This document shows, one piece after another, positions 1-7,424 of a DNA stretch of 15,302 bases; positions within the stretch are counted from its first letter, which is position 1, and each line of letters begins with the position of its first letter. The notes under the pieces were generated by a model. It had not been told where the DNA came from. It did no database searches and worked only from the letters and a program-made list of their open reading frames with translations. The stretch lies in contig JAGNTT010000029.1 of NCBI GenBank assembly GCA_017987425.1, forward strand, positions 1 to 15,302, written 5' to 3'. The DNA is from Candidatus Omnitrophota bacterium (GTDB taxonomy: Bacteria > Omnitrophota > Gorgyraeia > Zapsychrales > Fredricksoniimonadaceae). The position numbers were made by a program, and so were the translations under genes.

Positions 1-1454
1 CTCTGGCGAAAAATATGGGGTCGCTCACATGCGCGGTCTTTGATCCGCTTGACCTGATCATGCTGGATAATCTTAAAGTCATTACCGGATGCGAAATCAA
101 TCTTGTGATCGCCACAAAGTCGGACATTATAAAGGCCATCCAGGAATTTTACTCGGGCAGCAAAGGCGGGGATGGCATGGGTTCGTTGCTGGACCGGGCG
201 GTCGAAAATACATATGATCGTACCAAAGAAGGCGGTATTCCGACGGGTATGAGGGAGGTGTCGACTGACGCCGAACTTAGTCTCGATAAATTGATCGCCA
301 AAGCGGAAGAGGCCCCAGTCATCAAGCTGGTGGATCTGATCATCCGTCAGGCCATTGATGAAAAAGCGAGTGATATTCACATCGAGCCGTTTAAAGATAA
401 GCTTGAGGTGCGCTACCGTATCGACGGTTCTCTTTATCAGATACCTCCGCCCGCGCGCCATTTGCACATGGCGATCGTTTCCCGTATTAAAATTCTGGCC
501 AAGCTGGACATCGCCGAAAAACGTCTTCCGCAGGACGGGGCTATTTCCGCAAAGCTGGAAGACCGCACCGTTGATCTGCGCGTATCGACCATTCCGACGG
601 TGTGGGGGGAAAAGGTGGTCATGCGTATTTTGGATAAAGGCGCCACCAAGCTTGATATTTCGACGCTGGGTTTTGATTCCAAACAATTGGCTTTGATCCG
701 CAAGGCGCTTAAATCGCCGTACGGATTGATGTTCGTCACCGGTCCGACTGGAAGCGGTAAATCGACAACTTTGTATTCTTCTCTCAACGAAGTCATGGAT
801 CCGTCGAAAAATATTATGACTGCCGAAGACCCGGTGGAATTCAAGATCGAAGGGATCAATCAGGTAGGTGTGCGTAACGACATCGGGTTAACGTTTGCAA
901 CGGCACTGCGCGCATTTCTCCGTCAGGATCCTGACATCATCATGGTCGGTGAGGTGCGCGATCTGGAGACGGCGCAGATCTGTGTGCGCGCCGCGCTTAC
1001 GGGCCATTTTGTATTAAGCACTTTGCACACAAACGACGCTCCGTCGGCAATCACGCGTTTGATTGACATCGGATTGCCCAGTTATCTGATCACTCCGTCT
1101 CTGGTGCTTGTCATTGCCCAGCGGTTGGGACGCAAACTGTGCTCGAAATGCAAGGAACCTTATGAGCCAAATAGAGAGCAGCTGGGGGATCTCAAGCTAA
1201 GCGTAGATCTGATTTATCGTCCTAAAGGCTGCGATGATTGCAACCACACCGGTTATAAAGGGCGTGTCGTCATTGCCGAGGTCATGGCCATCAATGATGA
1301 GATACGTAATTTGGTTTCAAAGGGGGCCACGTATTCAGAGGTCAAAGATGCTGCACGTAAAAACGGCATGGACACTCTATTTGAATCCGGGGTCAAGAAG
1401 GTTGAAGAGGGAATCACCAGTCTCGAAGAAATTTTAGGCGTGACAACTGCATAA
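1..1454 (+). CDS. GspE/PilB-family pilus assembly ATPase (5' partial)
   Basis: Hexameric cytoplasmic ATPase that powers pseudopilus or pilus polymerisation in type II secretion and type IV pilus machines. The reading frame is open to the left edge (first full codon at base 3) and codes for the end of a GspE/MshE N-terminal domain (DPLDLIMLDNL, TGCEI), so the ATG at 15 is internal and the true start lies upstream. Visible in order: Walker A GPTGSGKST (bases 741-767), the Asp box around EDPVE, Walker B DIIMVGE (933-953), the His box STLHTND, and a zinc-binding tetracysteine made of two CxxC pairs (codons at 1140, 1149, 1230 and 1239). The tetracysteine is typical of extension ATPases (GspE/PilB) rather than the retraction ATPase PilT. 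The gspF/pilC gene starts 9 bases after the stop, so the two are surely one operon. GspE versus PilB cannot be decided from the sequence alone, because the neighbouring pilins fit either machine. Confidence 0.95.
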   Translation, partial: LAKNMGSLTCAVFDPLDLIMLDNLKVITGCEINLVIATKSDIIKAIQEFYSGSKGGDGMGSLLDRAVENTYDRTKEGGIPTGMREVSTDAELSLDKLIAKAEEAPVIKLVDLIIRQAIDEKASDIHIEPFKDKLEVRYRIDGSLYQIPPPARHLHMAIVSRIKILAKLDIAEKRLPQDGAISAKLEDRTVDLRVSTIPTVWGEKVVMRILDKGATKLDISTLGFDSKQLALIRKALKSPYGLMFVTGPTGSGKSTTLYSSLNEVMDPSKNIMTAEDPVEFKIEGINQVGVRNDIGLTFATALRAFLRQDPDIIMVGEVRDLETAQICVRAALTGHFVLSTLHTNDAPSAITRLIDIGLPSYLITPSLVLVIAQRLGRKLCSKCKEPYEPNREQLGDLKLSVDLIYRPKGCDDCNHTGYKGRVVIAEVMAINDEIRNLVSKGATYSEVKDAARKNGMDTLFESGVKKVEEGITSLEEILGVTTA

Positions 1455-1463
1455 AGGTTTTGA

Positions 1464-2693
1464 ATGCCGCAATATCAATATTTAGCAAAAAATATGGAAG
1501 GCAAAACTCTTCAGGAAATCGAAGAGGCGCCGACGGAACAGGCGTTGCTCGATAAGTTGCAGGGCCAAGGCTACTTTGTCATTTCTCTTCAGCCGATGCG
1601 GACGGAGGCACCCAAACCCGAGACCAAAAAGACCAGGAAAGTCAAAAAGGATTCCTTTACGCACACCGGGATCACTATGGATGATATTCTGGTTTTTTCC
1701 CGGCAGTTGGCCACGATGCTTGAGGCGGGGATCACTTTGCTGCGCAGTCTGGACGTCATTTTGTCTCAGATAGAAAGCCGAACGCTGCATAAGGTGCTAA
1801 CACAGGTCCGCAATGATGTTGAGCAGGGGCGGTCTCTAAGCAGCAGTCTTGAGAAGCATCCCAAACATTTCAGCCAGTTCTGGGTCAGTCTTGTTGAAGT
1901 TGGTGAGGCTTCCGGAACCATGCCTCAGGTTCTTGAAAAGCTGGCGATTTTTATGGAGCAGCAGGCGGCGTTCAGATCCATCATCATCTCAGCGATTATC
2001 TATCCCTGTATCCTGTTGATGGTCTGTTTGGGCGCTATCGGCTTTTTTGCATTCTTCGTCGGGCCAAAATTTGAGGCGATCTATACATCCATGGGCAAGC
2101 AGTTGCCGGCGTTCACAAAGCTTCTTTTGGCTGTTTTCAAATTCATTAAACAAAATATTCTTTTCCTGATTGCGGGATGCGTTGCTGCGAGTTTTATGTT
2201 TGGTCAGTATATCAAGACCGCGGTCGGGCAGATGCAATTCGAGAAATTCATATTTGCTTTGCCGACATTCGGAATGATCACAAAAAAAATCGTGGTTGAG
2301 CGTTTTGCTTCCCAGATGTCGATATTGATCGATAGCGGTGTTCCTATTTTGTATGCCCTCGAAATCAGCGAAAAACTCGTTGAAAACCGTACATGCGGTC
2401 TCATTATTTCGGATATTCGGGACTCGGTCCGTGAGGGAAAAATGCTTGCAGAGCCCATGGAGCTGAGCGGTTTCTTTCCTCCTATGGCGGTCCAGATGAT
2501 TAAAGTAGGGGAAGAAACGGGGGAATTAAGTAAAATGCTCAAACACGTCTCTGCTTTCTTCCAAAGAGAAGTCGAAGCCTTTATGAAGAGGTTCGGGACC
2601 CTGATTGAACCGTTGATGCTTGTGGTCATGGGGGGTGTTATTGGAACCATCGTTCTAGCGATGTTCCTTCCCATGTTCAGTATAGGTGGATAA
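1464..2693 (+). CDS. GspF/PilC-family inner-membrane platform protein
   Basis: Polytopic inner-membrane platform protein that couples the assembly ATPase to pilin insertion. The 409 residues match the usual family length of about 400. It has an N-terminal cytoplasmic segment starting MPQYQYLAKN, then two T2SSF repeats. Each repeat carries the family's VGE signature: EVGEASGTMPQVLEKL in the first and KVGEETGELSKML in the second. Three hydrophobic segments are visible: about residues 173-200 (SIIISAIIYPCILLMV onward), about 230-247, and a C-terminal one near 385-405. The start is well supported, lying 9 bases after the ATPase gene with AAGG overlapping the ATPase stop region. It is the last gene before the riboswitch leader, so the motor genes are transcribed separately from the pilin genes or depend on read-through past the terminator. 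Confidence 0.95.
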   Translation: MPQYQYLAKNMEGKTLQEIEEAPTEQALLDKLQGQGYFVISLQPMRTEAPKPETKKTRKVKKDSFTHTGITMDDILVFSRQLATMLEAGITLLRSLDVILSQIESRTLHKVLTQVRNDVEQGRSLSSSLEKHPKHFSQFWVSLVEVGEASGTMPQVLEKLAIFMEQQAAFRSIIISAIIYPCILLMVCLGAIGFFAFFVGPKFEAIYTSMGKQLPAFTKLLLAVFKFIKQNILFLIAGCVAASFMFGQYIKTAVGQMQFEKFIFALPTFGMITKKIVVERFASQMSILIDSGVPILYALEISEKLVENRTCGLIISDIRDSVREGKMLAEPMELSGFFPPMAVQMIKVGEETGELSKMLKHVSAFFQREVEAFMKRFGTLIEPLMLVVMGGVIGTIVLAMFLPMFSIGG

Positions 2694-2730
2694 AATTGTT
2701 CCAACCGGCTGGCATTTTGGCTTGTGTGTG

Positions 2731-2739
2731 TGTTATACT
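2731..2739 (+). promoter_or_regulatory. Probable extended -10 promoter for the riboswitch-pilin transcript
   Basis: TGTTATACT fits the extended -10 pattern TGnTATAnT, with TATACT at 2734-2739. It lies about 35 bases upstream of the aptamer, which places the start of transcription near 2746. No good -35 hexamer sits at 16-18 bases; GGCATT is the best available, which suits an extended -10 element. This is a pattern match only. Confidence 0.5.
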
Positions 2740-2773
2740 TCTCACAGAAAAATATTAGAATTGTTTTGCGTTA

Positions 2774-2883
2774 ATCATTGCTCAGGGTAAACTACTCGTA
2801 AGAGTAGGGCACAAAACTACAGGGTCCCTAAACCTTTATATTATAAGGGTAGAGTCGTACGGGGATAGCCAGTTGCCGATGGT
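2774..2883 (+). ncRNA. GEMM-I (class I cyclic-di-GMP) riboswitch aptamer
   Basis: The sequence follows the GEMM-I consensus closely: CAGGGTAAAC, a GNRA-capped P2 hairpin (CTACTC-GTAA-GAGTAG, 2792-2807), a GGGCACAAAAC junction, the tetraloop-receptor strand CCTAAACC (2827-2834) with its partner GGGTAGAG, and the 3' block GATAGCCAGTTGCCGATGG. The closing helix P1 can be drawn as AUCAUUG (2774-2780) with CGAUGGU (2877-2883), including two G-U pairs. The class binds c-di-GMP; a subclass known from Geobacter binds 3',3'-cGAMP and differs at a guanine in the CAGGG block. Here all three G (2785-2787) are present, which favours c-di-GMP, though I match that position from memory. It sits in the 5' leader of a major prepilin gene, ahead of an intrinsic terminator. 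Confidence 0.92.
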
Positions 2884-2891
2884 GAAACTTC

Positions 2892-2934
2892 AATCCATTT
2901 TGCCCTACCAGGTCGAATGGATTTTTTAATTTTT
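2892..2934 (+). terminator. Intrinsic terminator in the riboswitch leader (expression platform)
   Basis: A perfect 8-bp stem, AATCCATT (2892-2899) with AATGGATT (2916-2923), can be extended inside by CCT/AGG, and is followed at once by TTTTTT-AA-TTTTT. It lies 8 bases past the P1 helix and 50 bases before the pilin start codon. A competing hairpin is visible: GATGG (2878-2882) from the 3' strand of P1 can pair with CCATT (2895-2899) of the terminator's left arm, stacked on TGA/TCA around an AACT loop. That layout predicts that ligand-stabilised P1 frees the terminator (OFF with ligand). The direction of control is an inference. Confidence 0.85.
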
Positions 2935-2970
2935 GTGGGGTTTATTCAGAAAAAAAACGGCATCATAAAA

Positions 2971-2975
2971 AGGAG
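2971..2975 (+). promoter_or_regulatory. Shine-Dalgarno site of the riboswitch-controlled pilin
   Basis: AGGAG, 8 bases ahead of the ATG at 2984 and downstream of the leader terminator. It fixes the start and lies outside the terminator hairpin, so control by this leader is probably transcriptional rather than by masking the ribosome site. Confidence 0.75.
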
Positions 2976-2983
2976 ATGGTTGA

Positions 2984-3418
2984 ATGAGAACGGTTAATAA
3001 CAAATCGGGTTTTACACTGTTGGAAATCTTGGTGGTCATCATCATCGTTGGTGTTTTGGCGAGTGTGGCCATGCCTCAGTTATTTAGAAACGTTGAGCGT
3101 TCAAGAGCTACGGAAGCGTTGGAATCTCTCGGTGCGACGAAGCGTGCCATCGAAGCCTGCGCCATGCAGTTTAACAATGTTTTCACAAACTGCGGAACGT
3201 ATGCCACGATCGGTATGTCCGATCCGTCGTATGACGCCTCAACAAATGCAGCTGCCCACTTTGCTTATGCGATCACAGTAGCTGCCGGTACCTTTAACAT
3301 TACCGCAACACGTAATACGACTGATAACGGTGTTGCCACCGATACCGTGTCGTTATCCCGTGGCGGTACCGGTGCGATCACACGTGCTGGTACTACGGCG
3401 TTCTCTGGTATCCAGTAA
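2984..3418 (+). CDS. Major type IV pilin-like / pseudopilin precursor (riboswitch-controlled)
   Basis: A class III signal peptide protein of 144 residues. It has a short charged leader (MRTVNNKSG), a prepilin peptidase site G9/F10, the T-L-L-E motif with Glu at mature position 5, and a hydrophobic helix of about 20 residues. The soluble domain has two cysteines (C59, C70) that could form a disulfide. The product would be cleaved and methylated by PilD at the inner membrane and assembled into a fibre by the GspE/GspF-type proteins encoded upstream. It is preceded by a c-di-GMP riboswitch and followed by a strong terminator, so it can be transcribed as a single cistron in excess over the minor pilins, as expected for a major subunit. 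The gene at 8860 encodes a close paralogue of the same length. Whether the fibre is a T2SS pseudopilus or a surface pilus cannot be told. Confidence 0.93.
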   Translation: MRTVNNKSGFTLLEILVVIIIVGVLASVAMPQLFRNVERSRATEALESLGATKRAIEACAMQFNNVFTNCGTYATIGMSDPSYDASTNAAAHFAYAITVAAGTFNITATRNTTDNGVATDTVSLSRGGTGAITRAGTTAFSGIQ

Positions 3419-3437
3419 TTTGCCTGTTTTTTCTCAG

Positions 3438-3480
3438 AGCAACATCCCGGGAGAGAAATCTTTTGGGATGTTGCTTTCTT
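3438..3480 (+). terminator. Strong intrinsic terminator after the major pilin
   Basis: A perfect 11-bp stem, AGCAACATCCC (3438-3448) with GGGATGTTGCT (3465-3475), around a 16-base loop, followed by a short T-rich tail (TTCTT). It lies 20 bases after the pilin stop and 15 bases before the next start codon. It would let most transcripts end after the major pilin, with some read-through to the minor pilin genes; it may also stabilise the 3' end of the pilin mRNA. Confidence 0.8.
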
Positions 3481-3494
3481 ATCTGGGGAGGTTT

Positions 3495-3914
3495 ATGCGC
3501 AGAGGTATAAAGAAATTCCCCGATGGTTTTACTCTGGTGGAACTGATGGTCGTTGTGATCATCATGGGTGTTATTGCCGCAGTTGCCCTGCCATCATATG
3601 CAACTCACATTGAACGTATACGTGCGTCCGAAGGTGCCCAATTGTTGGCAGCAGTGCTTGGTTCTCAGGAGGCTTATCGTCTTGAGAACGGGGAATATGC
3701 CACGGCCATGTCGGATCTCGACATTGAAATCCCAAACGCTTCAAACTTCACTGTACCGCCAACTCTCTATAACGATCCTGCGAGGATTGCGACTTTAGCG
3801 CGTTCCGACGGCAGTTTCACTCTGTGCATCAATTCAACGGGTGTGGTTTCCTGCAGCGGAGCAGCCAAAATCTGCGGCGGATATGCCCCGGGCGGAACGG
3901 GAGTGTGTCCATGA
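3495..3914 (+). CDS. Prepilin-like protein, GFTLVE type
   Basis: Prepilin of 139 residues with leader MRRGIKKFPDG, the cleavage site G11/F12, Glu at mature position 5, and a hydrophobic helix (VVVIIMGVIAAVALPSYATH). The soluble part contains the EAYRLENGEYATAMSDL pattern common in pilin-like subunits and three cysteines near the C-terminus plus one in SFTLC. I chose ATG 3495 because GGAGG lies 3-7 bases upstream and the leader has normal length. An in-frame ATG at 3468 would add MLLSYLGRF but lies inside the terminator hairpin. The stop overlaps the next start (ATGA at 3911-3914), so translation of the two is coupled. It is probably a minor pilin; no closer name is justified. Confidence 0.88.
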   Translation: MRRGIKKFPDGFTLVELMVVVIIMGVIAAVALPSYATHIERIRASEGAQLLAAVLGSQEAYRLENGEYATAMSDLDIEIPNASNFTVPPTLYNDPARIATLARSDGSFTLCINSTGVVSCSGAAKICGGYAPGGTGVCP

Positions 3915-4345
3915 GGCCGAAAGGATTCACCCTATTTGAAATGATGGTTGTCCTTTGCATCATCGGTGTGATTGCAGGTCTGTCTCTGCCGCAATACGGA
4001 AGGTCGGTTGAGCGCACTCATCGTAAAGACGCTGAAAATCAAATGATACTGATTCATTCCGCTCAAAGCCAGTATTCCGCGCGCAACAGCGGGGCTTATT
4101 GGGGCCCGGCGGCTGGATCCACTCCTGAGGAAAAACTTGCCGACATCAATTTGAATTTGGGTCTTAATATTTTACCTAACGGCATGCAGTACGATTGTAC
4201 AATCACAAACCCGGTTCCGGGCACCTTCGGTTATTCCTGTTCGGCCACCCGGGCGACCGGAACAGCCTATGTTGTCGCTGTAACGGAATCTCCGATCAGC
4301 ACCGGAGTCAATCCGTCCTGTTCGCCGGTCTCGGCATGCCCATAA
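3911..4345 (+). CDS. Minor prepilin-like protein, GFTLFE type
   Basis: Prepilin of 144 residues with a very short leader (MRPKG), cleavage before FTLFE, Glu at mature position 5, and a hydrophobic helix ending GVIAGLSLPQYG. The soluble domain has a GAYWGPAAGS segment, then Y-x-C and Y-x-C elements (QYDC, GYSC) and a Cys-Pro-rich C-terminus. The GxYWxPA segment and the later Tyr/Cys pattern recur in the prepilin at 7421, which suggests the two are diverged duplicates. The ATG overlaps the previous stop (ATGA), and the next gene starts 3 bases after this stop. The start is firm because no other in-frame ATG near 3911 gives a proper prepilin leader. Confidence 0.87.
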   Translation: MRPKGFTLFEMMVVLCIIGVIAGLSLPQYGRSVERTHRKDAENQMILIHSAQSQYSARNSGAYWGPAAGSTPEEKLADINLNLGLNILPNGMQYDCTITNPVPGTFGYSCSATRATGTAYVVAVTESPISTGVNPSCSPVSACP

Positions 4346-4348
4346 GCT

Positions 4349-4675
4349 ATGATGAAATTTAAGAAACAAGAAGGTTTCTCAATGGTCGAGGCACTTATCG
4401 CCGCCGTGATTTTAAGCATAAGCGTTATCGGAGTTCTGGCCACAATGTCTTCCCAGAAGACCCCTACCGTTGAGTCCGACAAAAAAGTTCAGGCGGCGAT
4501 GGCTGCCAAGCAATTTATGGAAAGTCTGCGCAGCAAGGTGGATGCCACCACCTATGATACTGGAGATTTGTCTTTGGGTATGCATGCGAACGTTGTATAT
4601 GGAGCATATACCATGGATTATCTGGTAACCTCATCCGGCAGTGCACGAAAAGTCGATCTAAACGTTTCCTGGTAA
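4349..4675 (+). CDS. PilV/GspI-like minor prepilin
   Basis: A short prepilin (108 residues) with leader MMKFKKQEG, the cleavage site G9/F10, and the SMVEALIAAVILSISVIGVLA helix typical of PilV/GspI-type minor pilins (the GFSMVEALIA pattern). After the helix it has a KKVQAAMAAKQFMESLRSKVD region and a small domain. It is shorter than most PilV proteins. Minor pilins of this class form the initiation complex at the fibre tip. It lies 3 bases after the previous gene and 3 bases before the next; a second ATG at 4352 would remove one residue only. The gene order PilV-like then PilW-like matches minor pilin operons elsewhere. Confidence 0.85.
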   Translation: MMKFKKQEGFSMVEALIAAVILSISVIGVLATMSSQKTPTVESDKKVQAAMAAKQFMESLRSKVDATTYDTGDLSLGMHANVVYGAYTMDYLVTSSGSARKVDLNVSW

Positions 4676-4678
4676 CAT

Positions 4679-5332
4679 ATGGTGAAATGCAATTCCCGAA
4701 AAGGCCTCACTCTGGCTGAACTGCTGCTGACAACGATGGTCATCGGCATCATCATGATCGGTATGGTATCGGTCGACTACGCGTTGCGTTCGAACGATCA
4801 GCAGCAGACCCGTACATCATTGGCGACTATGAGAACCGCGGCGGTAACTGAAGAAATTTCATCCGTGGTAAGGCAGGCGTTCGGCGATCCCGCGACGCGC
4901 TGCGTTCAAATGGATAATCTTACCGCTAACGACACGAATTTTATTTGCGTTTACCGTGACTACGGAACGCCATCGGTATTTACCGATGACGACTGGACCT
5001 GTTATACGCGCCGCACGAATAACATTCACAAATGCACGCGTACGGTCCCAGATGGGAAAGGAGCGTGCGGGTCGATCGACCCTATCATCGGTATGGTCAC
5101 TATCGACACGTTCAATGCCCCCGATACGCCGTTGGTGGTATCGACAAATCCGGACATGTACGTCGAGTTTACAATTAAAAGCCGTTTCGACCCAACCCGG
5201 CCGGTACCCAATGCCGGGGTGGCCGCGCCTTCTTCCGCCGAATATTCGGATGTGATCGCGCAGGAATTTATGACGAATCCCAAAGTCAAACAGAAAGTCA
5301 GGCTTGCTCCCGCCGGATGCGGGGGAGCTTAA
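4679..5332 (+). CDS. PilW/GspJ-like minor prepilin
   Basis: A larger prepilin (217 residues) with leader MVKCNSRKG, cleavage G9/L10, then LTLAE (Glu at mature position 5) and the helix LLLTTMVIGIIMIGMVSVDY. Leu rather than Phe follows the cleavage site, which is tolerated in minor pilins. After the helix comes a TRTSLATMRTAAVTEEISSVVRQA segment like that in PilW/GspJ proteins, then a mainly polar domain with several cysteines. Length and position after a PilV-like gene fit the large minor pilin of the tip complex. The last codons overlap a GC-rich hairpin (5306-5328). The family assignment within PilW/GspJ is moderate; that it is a class III signal peptide protein is firm. Confidence 0.85.
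   Translation: MVKCNSRKGLTLAELLLTTMVIGIIMIGMVSVDYALRSNDQQQTRTSLATMRTAAVTEEISSVVRQAFGDPATRCVQMDNLTANDTNFICVYRDYGTPSVFTDDDWTCYTRRTNNIHKCTRTVPDGKGACGSIDPIIGMVTIDTFNAPDTPLVVSTNPDMYVEFTIKSRFDPTRPVPNAGVAAPSSAEYSDVIAQEFMTNPKVKQKVRLAPAGCGGA
5306..5328 (+). other. GC-rich hairpin at the end of the PilW-like gene
   Basis: GCTCCCGC (5306-5313) can pair with GCGGGGGAGC (5319-5328) with a two-G bulge around the loop CGGAT. No T-tract follows directly, so it is not a standard terminator. It could be an mRNA-stabilising or pausing element between the minor pilin genes and the glycosyltransferase-like gene, or simply a result of the coding sequence. Confidence 0.35.
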
Positions 5333-5369
5333 AGCGGACTATGCATTTTTTAAAGTGATCGGTTAGTTC

Positions 5370-7424
5370 ATGATTTTAAAGAACACAGTATGGGCTCATG
5401 CGGCTTTATTGGCGCTGGTGCTTGCCGTTACATTCTCAAACGCTCTTCATTCATCCCTTAAAATGGATGATCATGATTTCTTCAACGATCCGCGGATCAG
5501 CAATCCGGAATATCTGGCTTATAATCTGATTCCCGAATCCAACAAGTCGCTTGCGATCACGAAAGCCGTCGAGGAAAGCGGTTATCGTCCGGTTACAAAT
5601 ACGGCGCTTGCGCTTGTGCATCAAGTTCTCGGTAAACAGATTGAGTTGTATCACATTGTGAATATGTTTGTGTTCTATGCCGGCTGTCTGTTGCTGTATT
5701 ATTTGATTCGGCTTCTGTTCAGTGATTCCCGTCTTGCGCTGATTACGTCCTTGTTATTTGCCGTTCATCCGGTTAACGGTCTTGCCGTCAATTATATCGT
5801 CGCATCCGCCTATGCCTATCAGCTCGTTTTTGCGATGATGAGTATGATCTTTTTTGTCCGCTACTGCCGCGGGACCCAAGCCGGATTTTCCTTGGTGCTT
5901 GGGCTTGTGTTTCTTCTTTTTGCTCTCGGCGTTCATGAAACTTCAATCGTGATCCCTGTGCTGATGCTGGCGGTCGCGTGGTATTTGAATCCGGGATCAA
6001 TTCTGACCGGCGTGAAAAAGGCGGTTCCATTCTTTGCTCTCCTGGCAGGTTATATGTTGTTCCGTATGAAGTATGCCAGCCTGGCGAGCGGTGTCCTGTC
6101 TAAGTATGCCGACTTTCACATGTCGGTTGACCAATATGCCGCCTCTTTTGTGAAACTCATTTACTGGTATTTATCCCAGCTGGTTTTGCCGGACGGCATT
6201 GTGCTGATGTGGTCGACGCCCATCGTCGATCACGACAGGTGGGTGTGGCTTGGAGCTGGAATTCTGCTCGCGGTTCTCTGTATATGGTTCTTAAGAAAAT
6301 CCGGACGCTCGGCTCAATCGCTGGCTCTGGTCTGGTTCATTGCCGGTTTCCTGCCTGTTTTGGCCGCATGTCTGTTTAGACCTACGACAGGCCTTGTGAT
6401 GGAACCTCACTGGATGTTTATTTCTTCAATCGGCATTTTCCTCTTTTTCGCGCTTATTCTTGTGCGTTTAATTCAATGGAGACTATGGATCGGGCTTGCC
6501 TTGTGCGTCGGATTGTTCACGGTGCTCATCCGGATATCGCACATTTATAATGATCTCTGGGCGGATGAAAAAATATACAGCCAATATTGGCTTGAGCAGG
6601 TGCCGGATTTTAAAACGGCGAATTTCTTTTTAGCGTATGCTTTTATGCGCGACCGGGAATATCCGCAGGCGCGGCAATATCTTCTCGGTGCGAGGGAAGG
6701 GATTTTCAGCGATTGGCAGATTTATAATAATCTCGGCATTATGGATAATGATGAACAACAGTATGAGAATGCCGTATTGAACTATCAAAAAGCACTGACG
6801 TTTAATCCGTCCTCAGCGGAAGTTTATAATAATCTTGGGCTGACGTATGAATACTTAGGCCGCACGGACGAGGCTGTCGCGGCCAACCAGCGGGCATTGA
6901 GTTTAAACAGATTTCTCATTGAACCCAGGCTTAATCTCGCCCGCATCGCTTTGTCCAGGGGGGATCCGAAGACTGCGGTTCAATTGTATTCGGAGAATTT
7001 AAAGATTGTGCCGTATGAACTGAGAAGTTTCGCGTTGTTGTGGAGCGCTCTGGTCGATGCAGGACAGCTTGAACCGGCGGAAAAGATGGTCGCTGATTTA
7101 CGCAGGCGCCGTCCGGACGCGGTCATTTTGACCGAGATCGCGAATATGGCGGTCGAGAAGAAAATGCTGGTCGAGGCGCTGGATCTGTACATGCAGGCCA
7201 TTCAGAGCAATCCGCGGTATAAACCGGTATATGTTCAGTCCGGCATTCTTTTGGCGAATTTGAATCATTTGGACCGCGCTATCGGGTTATGGCAGAAGGC
7301 GCTCGCGCTTGATCCTTCGGACAGGCAGGTTGTGCGTTTAATCGCACGGGCCCGGGAATTGCAGGCAGGCTTAAATACCAATGCCGCAGATAAACCGATT
7401 TCAAACAACGGAGAGAAGCAATGA
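5370..7424 (+). CDS. TMTC-like GT-C membrane glycosyltransferase with C-terminal TPRs
   Basis: 684 residues. The N-terminal half (about residues 8-395) is polytopic and matches the TMTC / GT-C pattern: a first loop with an acidic motif (MDDHDFFNDP, D33/D34), YRPV at 72-75, YHIVN at 94-98, and FAVHPVN at 130-136 followed by a helix aligned with the family's 'HP..EAV..' region. The C-terminal half (about 400-670) holds TPR units, clearest at about 447-550 (IYNNLGIMDND, VYNNLGLTYEYLG) and about 615-665. GT-C enzymes move sugars from lipid-linked donors to acceptors on the outer face of the inner membrane; eukaryotic TMTC proteins are O-mannosyltransferases. Lying between prepilin genes and overlapping the next one by ATGA or TGATG, it may glycosylate pilins, with the TPRs helping to recognise them. 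Donor and acceptor are unknown. The start at 5370 gives an N-terminal membrane helix but no clear ribosome site. Confidence 0.82.
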   Translation: MILKNTVWAHAALLALVLAVTFSNALHSSLKMDDHDFFNDPRISNPEYLAYNLIPESNKSLAITKAVEESGYRPVTNTALALVHQVLGKQIELYHIVNMFVFYAGCLLLYYLIRLLFSDSRLALITSLLFAVHPVNGLAVNYIVASAYAYQLVFAMMSMIFFVRYCRGTQAGFSLVLGLVFLLFALGVHETSIVIPVLMLAVAWYLNPGSILTGVKKAVPFFALLAGYMLFRMKYASLASGVLSKYADFHMSVDQYAASFVKLIYWYLSQLVLPDGIVLMWSTPIVDHDRWVWLGAGILLAVLCIWFLRKSGRSAQSLALVWFIAGFLPVLAACLFRPTTGLVMEPHWMFISSIGIFLFFALILVRLIQWRLWIGLALCVGLFTVLIRISHIYNDLWADEKIYSQYWLEQVPDFKTANFFLAYAFMRDREYPQARQYLLGAREGIFSDWQIYNNLGIMDNDEQQYENAVLNYQKALTFNPSSAEVYNNLGLTYEYLGRTDEAVAANQRALSLNRFLIEPRLNLARIALSRGDPKTAVQLYSENLKIVPYELRSFALLWSALVDAGQLEPAEKMVADLRRRRPDAVILTEIANMAVEKKMLVEALDLYMQAIQSNPRYKPVYVQSGILLANLNHLDRAIGLWQKALALDPSDRQVVRLIARARELQAGLNTNAADKPISNNGEKQ

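Noticed and set aside
437..859. 140-codon - strand open frame opposite the assembly ATPase
   Set aside because: Overlaps the conserved Walker A region of the ATPase gene and has no family features.
2710..2726. Possible sigma54 promoter (TGGCATT ... TTGTG) upstream of the pilin riboswitch
   Set aside because: The spacing between the GG and the -12 element is one base too long, and the -12 GC is GT. The extended -10 at 2731-2739 is the better candidate.
2724..2733. GT dinucleotide run as a phase-variation repeat before the pilin leader
   Set aside because: Only five GT units, too few for likely slippage, though it adjoins the -10 element.
3330..3494. Upstream extension of the 3495 prepilin reading frame
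   Set aside because: The extra sequence overlaps the previous pilin and the terminator hairpin; a ribosome site and a normal prepilin leader support ATG 3495.
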